Positions 20,383-32,038 of a stretch of 64,000 nucleotides of DNA are shown piece after piece. Under the pieces are notes generated by a model that did no database searches, was not told the origin of the DNA, and saw only the letters and a program-made list of their open reading frames with translations. This DNA is from Dendrophyllia cribrosa (lineage: Eukaryota; Cnidaria; Anthozoa; Scleractinia; Dendrophylliidae). The position numbers were made by a program, and so were the translations under genes. Within the stretch, counting starts at the first letter, position 1; every line of letters starts with the position of its first letter. The stretch lies in contig JAJLRJ010000013.1 of the NCBI GenBank assembly GCA_024195265.1, forward strand, positions 12,797,822 to 12,861,821, given 5' to 3'.

Positions 20383-21943
20383 GGGACGGACCATTAGAAA
20401 AGTGATGGGGGGGGGGGGGGGAAACAAAAAAAAATTGTGCAAGGGAAAATGCCAGGAAAAAAAATTCGTGCAAAGTTCAAGGCAAAGAAAAAAAATTCAT
20501 GCAGAAGGAGAAGTCCTATTGTGGTTGTTATTTAATATATAAAAGCTGCCAAAGTGCCTATTGAAAATAGCGCTCTTGGCGTTTCAAAAATTCAAAACAT
20601 TCTTGGGGCCTTCCTATACTATTATTTATAAATAAAGACATTTGATAGTGTTCATTGAAGTGTTTACCTCACACTGCATGAAATGACAACTATAAGGTGA
20701 TATAATGAATTCATATTTTCAATTCATTATAGCCGGAAAGCGCAAATTTCAGTTGCCAACATGCAAAACCGGCAGTAGATTCAAAAAAAGTTCTATTCCA
20801 CATAATTGTTACAAATGATAAATTTTTTTAGCTGTATTATAGTCCATCCATAGTATTTTAGGTATTCTTATAATTGTAGTATAAACATTTTTAAATCTGA
20901 TTTTTTAAAATATTTTGTGAAAGTTGGCATATTAAATTCAGCTGGTTCTGGGGCTTTAAGTTTTAACTTCAATAAACTATCTATCTATCTATAATAAATA
21001 TGATAAATACATGTAATTATCCATAAACAGTTTCAATATTAAATAACTTTTTAACATATTAATATTTGTTTAATTTAAAAAATTATTTGTGCCCACAAAA
21101 AAAAAAAAAAGAGGGGTCCCCTTGATGATGTATGTGTATAAAGGACATCCATGTCCAATACTGTCGACTTGATACGACCCGAAAGGAGGAGTATGGCATC
21201 ATTATGATGGGCTGTGGGAGAGGAATTCCAGAGGACAGGGAGTGAAAAAATCCACGGGGAAGCCATCCACTCCAAATGGCTTCCTCCTCTCTCACTGTGT
21301 ATACATTTACGAAAAGATTTTGCATTAAAAGGTGGACTGTATCCTTTGATCTGTTGTAAGTTTAGTAAAATGTATAAAGCACAAAAGCATATATAATGAA
21401 TCAAGATCTCGCTGTTCAAATGAAACTCGTGAGTAAAATGAAGGGGGGAAGTATCCGGTAAAAGAGTGCACATAGTATTAAATAACTAAGATGAAGAAGA
21501 ATTTCACCATTAAATTCACTTTCAAATTTAAAGTACATGCTAAAATACATTGTGATATAAAAAGTAGAATTTCAAGTGTTGCCTACTGGATATTTTAATA
21601 TAACAGCTTCTTGATGCCAACATTTGTAAAACATTTGATATGAATTGCTCTTAAAAAGTGTATAATGAAAAGAAAACAATCAGTAAATAACAAACAGTAC
21701 ATAACATTTTGATGTTAACTATTCCTAATATATATTTTTCAAATATACGAAATGGTTTTTATGTATTACACCTTTTTTTAATTAGTAAATGACAAACAAA
21801 GCAATATTTGTCTGAAAAAAAAATTCGTGCAGAGGGTTTCACCTGCAAAAAAAAATCCTCCACAAGCAATGGGCGAAAAAAAAAATTCGTTTAAGCTGAA
21901 AATCCCCCCCCCCTCCCCCATCACTTTTCTAATGGTCCGTCCC
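20383..21943. mobile_element. Non-autonomous PIF/Harbinger-like element, copy B
   Basis: Inverted ends GGGACGGACCATTAGAAAAG run on into TGATGGGGG and a G run, and are flanked by TTA (20380-20382, 21944-21946). The outer 13 bases equal those of element A (3614-5499), but subterminal sequences differ (TAGAAAAGTGATG against TTTTTCTGGAGG). The interior repeats AAAAAAATTCGTGCA-type motifs near both ends and has no transposase frame. Its right end lies 101 bp before the methyltransferase gene. Confidence 0.75.
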
Positions 21944-22044
21944 TTACGATTCTTCAGAAATGAAGAAATTTCAAGATCATACATTATCCTACCCTAGTCG
22001 GGAATTTCCCTAACGCACCCTAGTTTGGTTTGGCTGGCTAGACA

Positions 22045-22947
22045 ATGGCGTCGTTTCTTGAAACGGGAGACCATTACTTTAAGAGTCTCGATGTATTCAG
22101 AAAGAAAACCGACGAATTCTTCAAAAACATTGAGATCATACGAGATCACATGCCGTCCGTGATTCAAAAGTTGCTTCATCGCGGACAAGAACGATCCTGT
22201 TTAAATGTCTTGAGCGTTGGAAGTGGAACAGGGGAGATGGATGTGGAAATCTTGAAGCTAACGAAAGAAGAGCTGCAGCGAAGGCAAGGCTCCCATAATC
22301 AGGTAAAGATATATAACCGAGCGATCGAGCCAAATGAATATTCTTGCGATCTTTACAAAGCCGCAGTCAAAAGCCTCGATGATCAACAGATAGATTTCGA
22401 TCTTCGCCGGCAGACCTTTGAAGAGTATAAAGCAGAAGGCGCTGAAGAACCCGAAGAACGCATGAAGTTTGATGTCATTCACTTCATTCACAGCATCTAC
22501 TACATGGACCTCGAAGAAGCTCTAAATCATTGCATTGAGAATGAGCTCAGTAACAGCGGAAGTTTACTTTGTATTGTGGAGAGATCGGACATGATCTCTT
22601 GGGTTCTGGAGAAACAACGATTTCCAGACTGGCACGGAAAACCAGACAATCCGAGTCCCGAAAGCTTCGAAACAGCTGAGAAAATACTTGATATTGTGAG
22701 GGAACATGGCTGGAAACATGAAGTGTACAACAACGAATATTCGATTGATGTAACTGATGTCTTTGATGAGGAATCGAGGGAAGGAAATCTGCTTCTCGAC
22801 TTCTTGACACACACTGCAAATTTTCGTGAGACAGGCGATAAACAACTGGTGAAAGAAACACTCGCGCTAATTAAAGATCTGTCAACCGTTAAAGATGGAA
22901 AGCATGTTGGAGAGAAGAAGGAATCACTTGTTGTTATCTATTACTAA
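22045..22947 (+). CDS. Histamine N-methyltransferase-like SAM-dependent methyltransferase
   Basis: The gene is an uninterrupted 300-codon frame, close to the 292 residues of vertebrate HNMT, and predicts a soluble cytosolic enzyme. Class I methyltransferase features are the SAM-binding LSVGSGTGEMD (56-66), the acidic EP pair (95-96), FDVIHFIHSIYYMDLEEAL (142-160) and the HNMT-type LLLDFLTHTANF (249-260). Known HNMT histamine contacts fall at Q143 and N283 (human numbering). Here the first aligns with H149 and the C-terminal one with a lysine in GEKKESLVVIYY, so another amine substrate is possible. ATGGCG is the first in-frame start. No introns are visible. The transcript's 3' end was not placed. 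Confidence 0.85.
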   Translation: MASFLETGDHYFKSLDVFRKKTDEFFKNIEIIRDHMPSVIQKLLHRGQERSCLNVLSVGSGTGEMDVEILKLTKEELQRRQGSHNQVKIYNRAIEPNEYSCDLYKAAVKSLDDQQIDFDLRRQTFEEYKAEGAEEPEERMKFDVIHFIHSIYYMDLEEALNHCIENELSNSGSLLCIVERSDMISWVLEKQRFPDWHGKPDNPSPESFETAEKILDIVREHGWKHEVYNNEYSIDVTDVFDEESREGNLLLDFLTHTANFRETGDKQLVKETLALIKDLSTVKDGKHVGEKKESLVVIYY

Positions 22948-24340
22948 ATGTCTTGTCTGCAATTCAATGGTCCACATGCATGGACATTTTAGCGAGAACT
23001 TCTCCTTTTTTATATAATAGCGTCGATCATTTTATTAGTCTGTACAGCTTTCGTGCATGGCGCTTTGTCAGGTTTAGCATTAATTTAGTTAATTCATTAA
23101 GGTTTATTATTCATTAAAGGTTTGAATATCATTAGTATATAGATAATGAACTCTCTTGGAAGTACAGTGAAACCCGTATTAAACAGACCCCATATTAAGC
23201 CGGGACACCCTCTATTAAAGTGTATATGAAATGAAAAATAATTTTGTCTAATATGCTTGTTTATGCCCTTATGAACCCAAATATTTGGGTTTAGTCGACC
23301 AGAAGCAATTTCATCGAGTGTTTTTGAAGCCGCGAAGATCGTATGTTGACGATCGAACGTGGGTCCATTTTGTGCGCGGCCAAAACGCTCAACGGGACAC
23401 CGGTTTGACGTCATCAGTGGTTCTGAATACACGAGTGTTATGGCGGACAAGAGGGTTTTGAGGACACGCAGCACCTTAGTGTGGTCTATGGCCGTTATAT
23501 ATTGAGCTACAAAGACAGGAATCGCACACTGAGAATACATATGGCTTAATTTTCGACAGGGAAAAGATTAAGAACAAAGGCGGACTCGATACAGCTTCGA
23601 ACCGCATTCGAACGGCTCAGTTCTCGGTGAAACCCAGCAGACTTATCTCCGAAAATATTGAGCAAACGTTTCATTCCACAAAATGGACGGTTATTCCATG
23701 TAAATCTCTGCTCATTTTTCGAAAGCGACGAAGAGGATTTCTGTCGTCTCGAAGAGTAAGTGTGTGATGTATTTTTGTGTATTTTGTAATTGTCAGCTTC
23801 AGTGATAGGCCCTTTTTGTAAGTTCGCAGATGATAAGTGTACATGTGATTTTAGAAAAGTCGACGTGAACATAAATGCCACGTGTATTATATAGAAATGT
23901 CCTGTGAAATAAATGTAAATACTTCAGTAATTCAGTATTTTTATTTACTATTGTCTACTGGTTGCATGATATAATGATCAGGATCTAAGTCCTCCCAAAG
24001 AGAATCAAGAAAATAAATGTAAGATTTTCATTAATTACCTGCCTACAGACAACAATAGACCTCAATCTGTGAAGTTACTGTATGACTAAATGTAACAATT
24101 TTAAAAACCTTCAGGCTGATGCCTTTCTCTTACAGTTAGTCACTTTTCTTTACCTGTCTTAAGTGCATAAAAATCCATCAGACAATCCACCTGTATTAAT
24201 GTTCAAGTAGAAGTAAATAAAATGGAAGTTGTGAATGTGGGATGTCAGTAATTCCAAAAGCATATTATATTAATAGAATGACAATCAGGTGATATACATC
24301 TGCAATGGATTAAAACATGTTGCACTCATGTCATTGCAGA

Positions 24341-24560
24341 GGCTGAATGGTTCAAGTGTTTCAGACTTTCAACCTGAAGTCAGTTAGATTCGAGACCTGG
24401 TTTCTGCTATTGTGTTGTTTCCTCAACCAAGAAACTTTGTTCCACATTATCGCTTCACCCAGGTATAAAACTAGATACCGGCAAACATATCAATAATACT
24501 CAGGGGTATCCCATCCAAGGGTACTAGTAATACACACTGTAGTCAATCAGTCATTTCATG
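24341..24560 (+). mobile_element. tRNA-derived SINE copy (family S1)
   Basis: The B-box-like AGATTCGAGACC is followed by AAGAAACTTTGTTCCACATT, CACCCAGGTATAAAACTAGA and CATCCCATCCAAGGG, in the same order as in the copy at 19142-19360. The copy is more diverged. Confidence 0.6.
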
Positions 24561-25184
24561 GGACAAAAACCAGGGGTCAATTTCATAAAATTTTTACAAG
24601 TGTAATTTACAAGTGTTGCCATTGTTTCAGAGGTTGAAAACAATAGCTACACCTTTAAATTCCACTTAAGTTCTGGCAGGTGTAGGCCACTCTGCTGAGT
24701 GAAGACTTTACTACTCTTTTTCAATGGAAAATTAGTATACTTCTATTCACGGGAGGAAAATTGAGTGAATTGAAACATAATTTATTTTGCCATTTATGTG
24801 AATTATATTCTTTTTGAAAAACTGTAGGACAAAAAAAATGCAAAACAGACTTGTTTTAGAATCACTAAACATTCATTTAGGAGCTAAAGCCATATGTCAT
24901 TGTTATTTTGCCAGGAAACAAGCTGGCAACTGATAAAAAATGAAAATTGCAGCAAACATGATATGGTACATTAAGGGCAGACACATACTAAAATTTAACC
25001 TCTCTAGAAACTTTTTGCTATGTAATTCCTCAAATAAAAGTCCTGTTTTGATTAATAAATATTGCCAACCCCTCCCCACCTGCTTTCACCCCCGTTTTGG
25101 TACAACCCAAGAATAATGATGAGGAGTAATCAGAAGTGTCAGGACTCATTGATGGCTGAGACTAGGATGTCGATATTCAAATTT

Positions 25185-25745
25185 AATTGAAGAATTAAAA
25201 CCATTTCATGAAATACACTTAAATTGCCCAAAAATATTTTAAAGAGATATTCAAGCGAGCACCAATAGTTAATAAACTTGTGGCCACCCTAAATGTACTA
25301 GCTGCATTGCTCTCCAGACTGGTAACCATGCACTTGGGCAGACTGGAATTTCTCCCTGATGTGGTTATGTAAACACTGGATGGAAGAGGTCTTGTGTTGT
25401 CCCATCCTAAATAACCACAAATCCATCAGACAAGCCATCTGTATGAAATCTAAACTTTTGTGAAATTTTAACTTTAAATTTAATTATGAATTTAAACCAT
25501 TTCATGAAATACACTTAAATTGCCCAAAAATATTTTAAAGAAATATTTCAAGCTAGCACCAATAGTTAATATAAACTCGTGGCCACCCTAAATGTACTAG
25601 CTGCGTTGCTCTGCAGACTGGTAACTGCACTTGGGCAGACTGGAATTTCTCCCTGATGTAGTTATAATATATAAACACACTGGATGGAAGAGGTCATTGT
25701 CCCATCCTAAATAACCACAAATCCATCGGACAAGCCATCTGTGCA
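25185..25745. repeat. Tandem duplication, period 296 bp
   Basis: The block starting near CCATTTCATGAAATACAC (25201) recurs at 25497 with the same downstream order (GTGGCCACCCTAAATGTAC, CTTGGGCAGACTGGAATTTC, GGATGGAAGAGGTC). Copies differ by small indels and substitutions. Confidence 0.85.
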
Positions 25746-26243
25746 TGGAACAGCTCACAAAAACCTGATAAAAAAGTCATTAAAAATGATTAAATAAAAT
25801 CCATGTCAAAAAACTGACTCTCTCTCCTTTCAATACAAATAGTGGAAATAAGTGGAATTATGGTTGGAACTTGGAAGGACTTTAAATAAATTGTGGGTGT
25901 TAATTTTAGGTGTTATATATATATATAAATAATATTAGAAGACTTAAAATGTAATATAAAGAAAGAGAGTTCCACATGTTTCATGACATGTATAGGATGT
26001 ATAGGACTGCAGGGATTATTAACAACTTTTGTCTGATGAGGTTCCAAATATGACAAGCTCCAATTGTTGAATTTGTGATTTCGCAGTGAAACACCTTTCT
26101 AAAAAATAAATATGACTGAGATTCTTCGATGACAATTAACATAACAAACCTAAGATATGCAAAGCAAGATGAAAGAACTCTGTTCAGTGTTTGGTCGTTT
26201 CGCTGCAAACCACTTTAATTATATAATAAACCACTATAATCAA

Positions 26244-26415
26244 TCATAAACCTCGTTCTAAAAGCGTGAGGCCAAAAGCACGCTTTTCCACAGGGAAGGA
26301 ATTAAACTAAAACTCTCGACGAACAAACAAACGATTGCGAGCTGACAAACGAGAAATATCCATGTATACCTCGTTCTAACGCGTGAGGCCACAAGCATGC
26401 TTTTCCACAGAAAAA
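26244..26415. repeat. Short direct repeat CCTCGTTCTAAAAGCGTGAGG
   Basis: Two copies, about 26250-26296 and 26370-26412, share CCTCGTTCTAA, GCGTGAGGCCA and GCTTTTCCACAG. They lie just downstream (on the minus strand) of the P2X7-like relic. Confidence 0.55.
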
Positions 26416-26520
26416 CAAACAGGAAGCGTTCGTGTTCATTTTGCAGCGAAACGCGTTTACATTTCAGCGAAACGACTTCGATTTGCAGGGAAACGACCTA
26501 CAACCTCAGTATGCAAGGAC

Positions 26521-27063
26521 TTACTGATTCTCCATCGCGGCGACGGTATCCCTTCCATTCTTGTCTCTAAGTAGTGGACCGACTTGTAAAAGTTCTGATC
26601 TATTCATCGTGCTTCGTAATAAACTTAACTTCTGGCAAGCCTGTGCGATCTCCATACAGCATCTGTATTCGACGGCATCGGTCGAATTTTGCACAGCACA
26701 TTCTCCACAAATACACCTTACAAAAAACATGGGAATAAATTTCAAAACCGACGAGAAAAGCAGAAAGTTATCGATTGAAGTTCCGTTCCCTCTACTTTCT
26801 TGCGAAAAATAATAAACACGTTCTCCCCATTCATCCAGGAGTGAATTCCCTTCAAATCTGTTCCGCAAAACCGAAGGAAAAAAACCATCCTGGCCTCCTT
26901 CGTTATCTTCTTCGTCGTCACTGAATCAAATGATGCGAGTGGTTCGTCAATGATATGGTTATACATGTCCAAGTACCTCCATTTCCTCGGAATTATCGCT
27001 GAGCGATTCTTGTTCGCTTAAATTACTCTCACGGAAAATGAGAGTATCGCCACTGTCAGACAT
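26521..27063 (-). pseudogene. P2X7-type C-terminal zinc-domain protein, broken
   Basis: The minus strand opens with ATG and MSDSGDTLIFRESN, a Ser/Glu-rich start, then an acidic DDEEDNE stretch, then RCICGECAVQNSTDAVEYR followed by CCMEI. The spacing CxCGxC...ExRCCxEI matches the cysteine-rich 'ballast' domain at the C-terminus of P2X7 receptors, a module found in many short cnidarian proteins without a channel. At least two frameshifts and in-frame stops separate the parts (a stop after GHV, and a frame change before the acidic tract). It is therefore a relic. It lies inside the inverted-repeat element, so it may have been its cargo. I am fairly sure of the domain and unsure of any function. 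Confidence 0.55.
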
Positions 27064-27420
27064 AGATTGCGAGAAGTTAACTTACTTCAAGAAATAACAG
27101 CTAAAAGCGTGTCTATCGAGTAGAATTTTCGCATAGTGGTAACATAAATCCGAGTGTAAACAAATGAGTGGAACCACTGATTACGTCATCAGAGCCAAGC
27201 TCGTTACCAGTCTCCGGACCCACCATTTTGGTCTTCGGAAGATGCTTTCGCGAGCAAAAAAAGTATTTTTGTCTTCGTTCTGTCGATTTTCTTTTTCCAT
27301 TTCGCAATAACAACATAATAAGCTACAAAATTGTGCAAAAAAAATTTTCATTTCATATACACTTTAAGCAGACACCAGCTGCATGGTCCATATTTACTCT
27401 AAAATGAACCTCTCTATTAA

Positions 27421-28431
27421 CCCATTCACACCTGAGGATTTTTACGTTTTTGAGTGATTTTCTGCATACACACGCCCCATAGGATTTCGTGACTTCATAT
27501 TTGGAGTTACCATTGAAAGTGCTGCTGTTCTAAAACACTGAAGGCTCGAGTTTACTGGAAACGTCATTGTGACGATCTCATTTTGCTTGGTTGATTTGCA
27601 ATAAAGGGTCCAATATGAATTATCTACGATTTTTGGTAAGTTCACAGCCATTTTTCATCTTTAGTAGCTGCCTGGTGAGCATCATTAAGCTTGGAGGTAG
27701 CTCTGAGTCCACTTCTCAATGAAGCGAGTTAGGTGTTGTACTTCGTTTACGAATTTGGCTCGTTGCTCGTTGAACTGGAAAAATGGCCGCCTGGAAACGA
27801 AGTGGCTTTGGGACTCGACTCTGGATGAATTTCTCGACCTACCGCGGCATATTTTGGAAGTTGCGACCACAGGAGAATACAACAAGCGCGAAATTTCGGC
27901 GGTGGGTCGGAGTGGCTGTGGACTTAGTATAAATATGAAATGTGTTGGGAAAGAATGGAACGCTGTCAACATTTTTGGCTTTTTCCCAGCATGCAGTGCG
28001 GTGGTGATGTTGAAAATCGAGGCAAGGTGAGTATGCACTAGTATAAGAAGCTGTAGCTAGGCCCGAGCAACGAATAAGAGCAAAAAAATTCACTGCTAAG
28101 CTAGGACTAGGACTGAATTTTGCTGTAAATGTCGACTTTTGGGTTTGCCACGATGATTTGAATAAAAAAAACTAAAGGCAAAAACGTGATTTTTGTTGTT
28201 TTTCTATGACGTTAAAAACGGTAATTTTTGTTATTGTCCAAATTCAAACGCTGATATTCTGCAAAAATCGCTGACTTTTTTGTGTTTATTGGGTATCTCA
28301 ATTTGAAAGACTTTCTAGTCAATGCTCACAACTGCTAGTTAAGGCAATGTTCGCACGATTGAGAAAGTTACAATTTTTTAAAGCAGTGGAGTCTTGTACG
28401 GGCGGTTACGGGCGGTTCAGGTGTCAATGGG
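27421..28431. mobile_element. TTAA-flanked non-autonomous element (piggyBac-like), T3
   Basis: Ends CCCATTCACACCTGA and TCAGGTGTCAATGGG are inverted with one mismatch and flanked by TTAA (27417-27420 and 28432-28435). TTAA targets and CCC-initial ends fit piggyBac. The flanks rejoin to CCTCTCTATTAAGCG, a pogo-like end motif. Open frames inside (27685-28038 minus, 27719-28030 plus) overlap each other and have no known domain. Confidence 0.7.
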
Positions 28432-28554
28432 TTAAGCGTACACTGGCGAGGGTCCCGAGTATGGCGTGCCATTGGTGCCAAAATTAACATTCCGATTTTT
28501 TGTATAGACTTTTATTTTTCATAGAAATTTGGGCTGATACACTTTTATTCGAGT

Positions 28555-28655
28555 AGAGTTTTTTCATTTTGGTCGACTGTCTTTATTTGGGTCGACATTT
28601 TATTCGGGTCAACTTTTTATTCGGATCGACTTTTTATTTCGGTAGAGTATGGTGG
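28555..28655. repeat. Short tandem repeat GGGTCGACTTTTTATTC
   Basis: Four to five degenerate 17-18-bp units (GGTCGACTGTCTTTATTT, GGGTCGACATTTTATTC, GGGTCAACTTTTTATTC, GGATCGACTTTTTATTTC). A T-rich stretch follows to 28800. Confidence 0.7.
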
Positions 28656-28879
28656 TCCATTAGGGCCATAGAGTTTTTTTATATCTTTCCAAGAGTTTTT
28701 TTCTTACTTTACAATGTTATTTTTTTCGTTTTTTCGTTTTTCTTTCTTGTTTTGTCACATTTTTTATTTTTTTACTTTTTATTTTTTTAAAAACAATAAA
28801 AAAGTTTTTTCAACTGACTTCGAGGTGTTAGGATACCTAATGAAACACTCCCTTTGTTAGTGATGGATATAGCTCCTCG

Positions 28880-29081
28880 AAATGTCGCTGGTGATGCTTT
28901 TGGAGCTGGTATAGTTGAGCACCTTTCCCGTAATGATCTGATGAGCATGAACTTTACAAAGCATGAAGATAACATTCCTCTAGAACCGTTTGAGCGATAC
29001 ACACCTAAGACTGGAGAGGCCAATGAGGTGCGAGCCAGTGACGCTTCACTGGGGCAACTAACTTCTAAAATGATAAACTAA
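28880..29081 (+). pseudogene. Partial copy of transporter exon 7
   Basis: From [20 protein letters not shown] the copy follows exon 7 with few changes (D to N and R to H in MSMNFTKHEDN). It lacks the acceptor and the first 21 coding bases, including D458 and R461. One G is lost from the GGGGG run near the end, so the tail is read as [10 protein letters not shown]. With no acceptor, promoter or upstream exons it cannot make transporter. Confidence 0.9.
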
Positions 29082-29819
29082 AACAATTAACAACCTCAGA
29101 AGTCATCAGGATTTCCAAACACCAAGAAGTGGGTTCTTAAAACTAGGCACAGCCAAGTTTTTTCAACTGACTTCAAGGTGTTAGGATACCTAATGAAATG
29201 AAATGATCATTAAATACAGAGAAAAGAAAGGCATAAAATCGCCAGAATCTGTCTAATAAGGATCGTTTTGTCCAAACCATCATGCTTGTGATTTTCAGTT
29301 TTTTTAAACTTTATGAATTATTAAACAATGAGTTTGAGAAATAATTTGCTGAAATTGGGGGAATTTGACCCATATTTTTGCCCCAATAGTGGCAGTTTTG
29401 AAGAGATATTCTTCAGAATTGATAAATGCTTCACAAATGCCCATCCTCTCCCATCTCAGCATACTACTATAAGAGTGTAGTATTACGGGAGATGATGTGT
29501 GTTGGATTCAGCATTTTTGCTTGGTAACAAATTGTGTAAAAATAAGCAATAAGTCAATAGCAATGAGTCTTTAGATGATAGTGAGAAGTCTAAGGCTGAG
29601 TGATTGTATTATCACTGAAATCCAAAGGTCAACAAGGATAACACAAACCAAGGCCACAATAATTCTCTGATATCATGCAAAAACCTAATTCATCATTTGA
29701 GACTATGGCAGATTGTGGAAACTTGTAAATAATTTGATTATTTCCTGTTGGTGTTAGAAAGTAGAAAACATGTAGCACTTGTACATGTCATCACTTCAGC
29801 ATACGTAATTATACACTTA

Positions 29820-31363
29820 CAGTCAAACCTTTCCGTATGGACACCTCCCTATTACGGATAGTTCCCTTGGCCCAAAGATACCAAAATCATACAATCTCTT
29901 GCGGACACTTTGCACTGGCCGTTCGGTGTACTCATTAAGGTTACTGTAAACCTTCGAAGGTGCCTTCCCGAAAATCTTTCGTATTCGTATCACTGTAAAG
30001 CTAATAAATTGTAGATTCCGAAAACAGAAATTATTTTTCCTGTTTTTCCTTTAGTTAAGCGTGCGCGAACCTTAAACGCAAAACCGACGGTGTTTGCTTC
30101 ACTGAATTACCAGTCTCCGTGTTAGCGCGAAAATCAAAACAAACTGGTCCGTGTCACTCGACAGTTAATGGCCTAACAAAGTGTGTGAGGCTTTTTCGAT
30201 ATTTTTATTGGTTCCCGAGTAAATCCACTTTGAAGTTGGACAATAGAAAATTATTCTTTGCGCGTCACACTTTGGGGCGCCACGAGAAAAGTATTTGGAA
30301 TTTCGTAAAAGCCCCACACACTTTGGTGCATAAATATCCAGCAAACAAACTGGCCAAGTTTCGTGAAAATCTGACAAATCTACATACCCTATTAATTCAT
30401 TTGAACAGAGGCCATTCTCGCAAAAACAAACCTCGAGTTTTTGGCCTCGAAAGATTTTCACTGTTTTCACACTTCATTAAAGCGGCTGTCATCGTGGTCG
30501 TGCCGCCAACCAATGAAATGAAACATAGAACCCCCTGAAGAGCATCATCACACAGCAGTATATGTGAATTCAATTAACCGCCGATTAGTCAAGTTATTCA
30601 ATGGGAAAATTCAAAGGGAAAAACCAAAGAAAAAACGGCAAAGTTTCGCGCAACTGCAAACCCAAATGAACGGAAAGAACGAAATGAAAACGCAGCAAAA
30701 TTGTTGTGGAAACAAACGAGCGAAAAGGGCCAGTGAGAGTTTTCAAAGAAATAAAAACACAACAGACGTGGCCGCGGAAATTGACCGAAAACACACGCTG
30801 GTATCAGCAGTAAATGCAGGCGAGTAAGCTATTCATTCCTTTAGTATTCTTTTACTCTTCGCCGCGGTTCTTTTCACTCGTGATCTCATCTACAATTCTG
30901 CTAACCAAAAATTTCCACTTTGGCTTTAATAGTCAAATTGTAAATCTTCAGGAATTGGAACAAGCGTAGACGACGGTGTGAAACATGGAAAATGGCCGGG
31001 GAGAATACGCTGTGACGCTACAATGGAATACGCTATGACGATGCGAATTGCGCTCCGCATTGCGATGTAAACAAAATATGCATAACATGTAATGCGAGAT
31101 CCCGCGGATAAAATTTAGCGGGAAAAGTACAAGAAGGCTCTGCACTCCGGAAAGAGATTATCGGATTATCACACCTTTTGCTACTTATCAACTATTCTCT
31201 TGAAACTCTTTTTTAAGAATATCTCGAGTTCTTTTAATGATTTTGCAAAACTTCTTTCAATATTTTCTAGATTGATGTTATATCTTCACAGAAATTTAAA
31301 AAAATAAAATTATGCAAAATGGGACCAATAAAGGTTTACAGTAACCTTAACAAGGTTTGACTG
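29820..31363. mobile_element. Second copy of the pogo-like MITE, split by a TTAA element
   Basis: It starts CAGTCAAACCTTTCCGTATG and ends AAGGTTTGACTG as at 16939-17071. Removing 29939-31350 (the T1 element plus one TTAA) restores a MITE of the original length. Confidence 0.8.
29939..31346. mobile_element. TTAA-flanked non-autonomous element T1
   Basis: Perfect 16-bp inverted ends GGTTACTGTAAACCTT are flanked by TTAA at 29935-29938 and 31347-31350. The source copy near 17055 has a single TTAA, so the insertion is proven by a paralogous empty site. The body is 1408 bp. Frames at 30119-30538 (+) and 30165-30470 (-) overlap and match nothing I know, so it is non-autonomous. Confidence 0.85.
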
Positions 31364-32038
31364 TATTAAAGCCTGGAAGCAAGCTCCTGACCAAGAGAAC
31401 TTGCTGGCAGGCTAGTTAATGTCATTGTCTGTAGATACATGGTATGACATCATAACTGCATGCATTACTCTCAATATATTGCCATATAGTAACAGCCAAT
31501 AAATAGAGATAGTGGTGGATATTTGCCAAGCCATGAAACGGCAAGGGGAATGTAGACCACTCTTCACTGGCACTGGTGAATAATAATTATTAATTCAATT
31601 TATTACATTGTAGCTTCACCAAGGAACAAATAAGCATACCACAAATAAAATAACATCAGTAGATAAATTGGCTGGGTGACCGCAACAGCGTGGAGCCAAT
31701 TACTTCGGGTCCATTACATTAAAATCAAATTGTTATTAATAGTATATACCACACAAGTGAATAGCCAGCCAAAAACGGTTATTTTATTTCTGACTAATTT
31801 TAACATGTAAATGAGTCAGCCTGTATATCCATTTTTAAGTATAGCCACCCAAACTGGGCTAACATTATAATCATAGTATGTAACAACCTTGTTCCCAGGG
31901 TCTCTCTTCTTTCTGCCCCCTGGAGCGAAAGAGGGTAACATGTGACCAGACCAGACCAGGGTCTCTCTCTCTCTCACACTCACTTCAGGGGACTGAAAGA
32001 AAAGAGACCCTGGGGACAAAGTTGAGTCTGTAAATTAA

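Larger units (their letters stand above)
23166..28455. mobile_element. Decayed inverted-repeat element carrying a P2X7-type domain relic
   Basis: TTAAAGTGTATATGAAATGA at about 23216 is repeated inverted at about 27346-27366, and adjoining sequence (GGGTCC...TTTTG, TGACGTCATCAGTGGTTC) also recurs in reverse on the right. Outer parts resemble pogo-like ends (ACAGTGAAACCCGTATTAAAC on the left; CCTCTCTATTAAGCGTACAC on the right, split by the TTAA element). I interpret it as one old DNA transposon with long inverted ends, later invaded. No transposase is recognisable. Confidence 0.45.

Noticed and set aside
27685..28038. Overlapping frames on both strands in element T3
   Set aside because: They overlap each other in antisense, match nothing known and lie wholly within a transposon.
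28854..29081. Alternative terminal exon for the transporter
   Set aside because: The copy lacks the splice acceptor and the first 21 coding bases including the substrate arginine, and carries a one-base deletion.
30119..30538. 139-codon frame in element T1 as a transposase
   Set aside because: No catalytic motif, and it overlaps a similar-length frame on the other strand. The element is therefore treated as non-autonomous.
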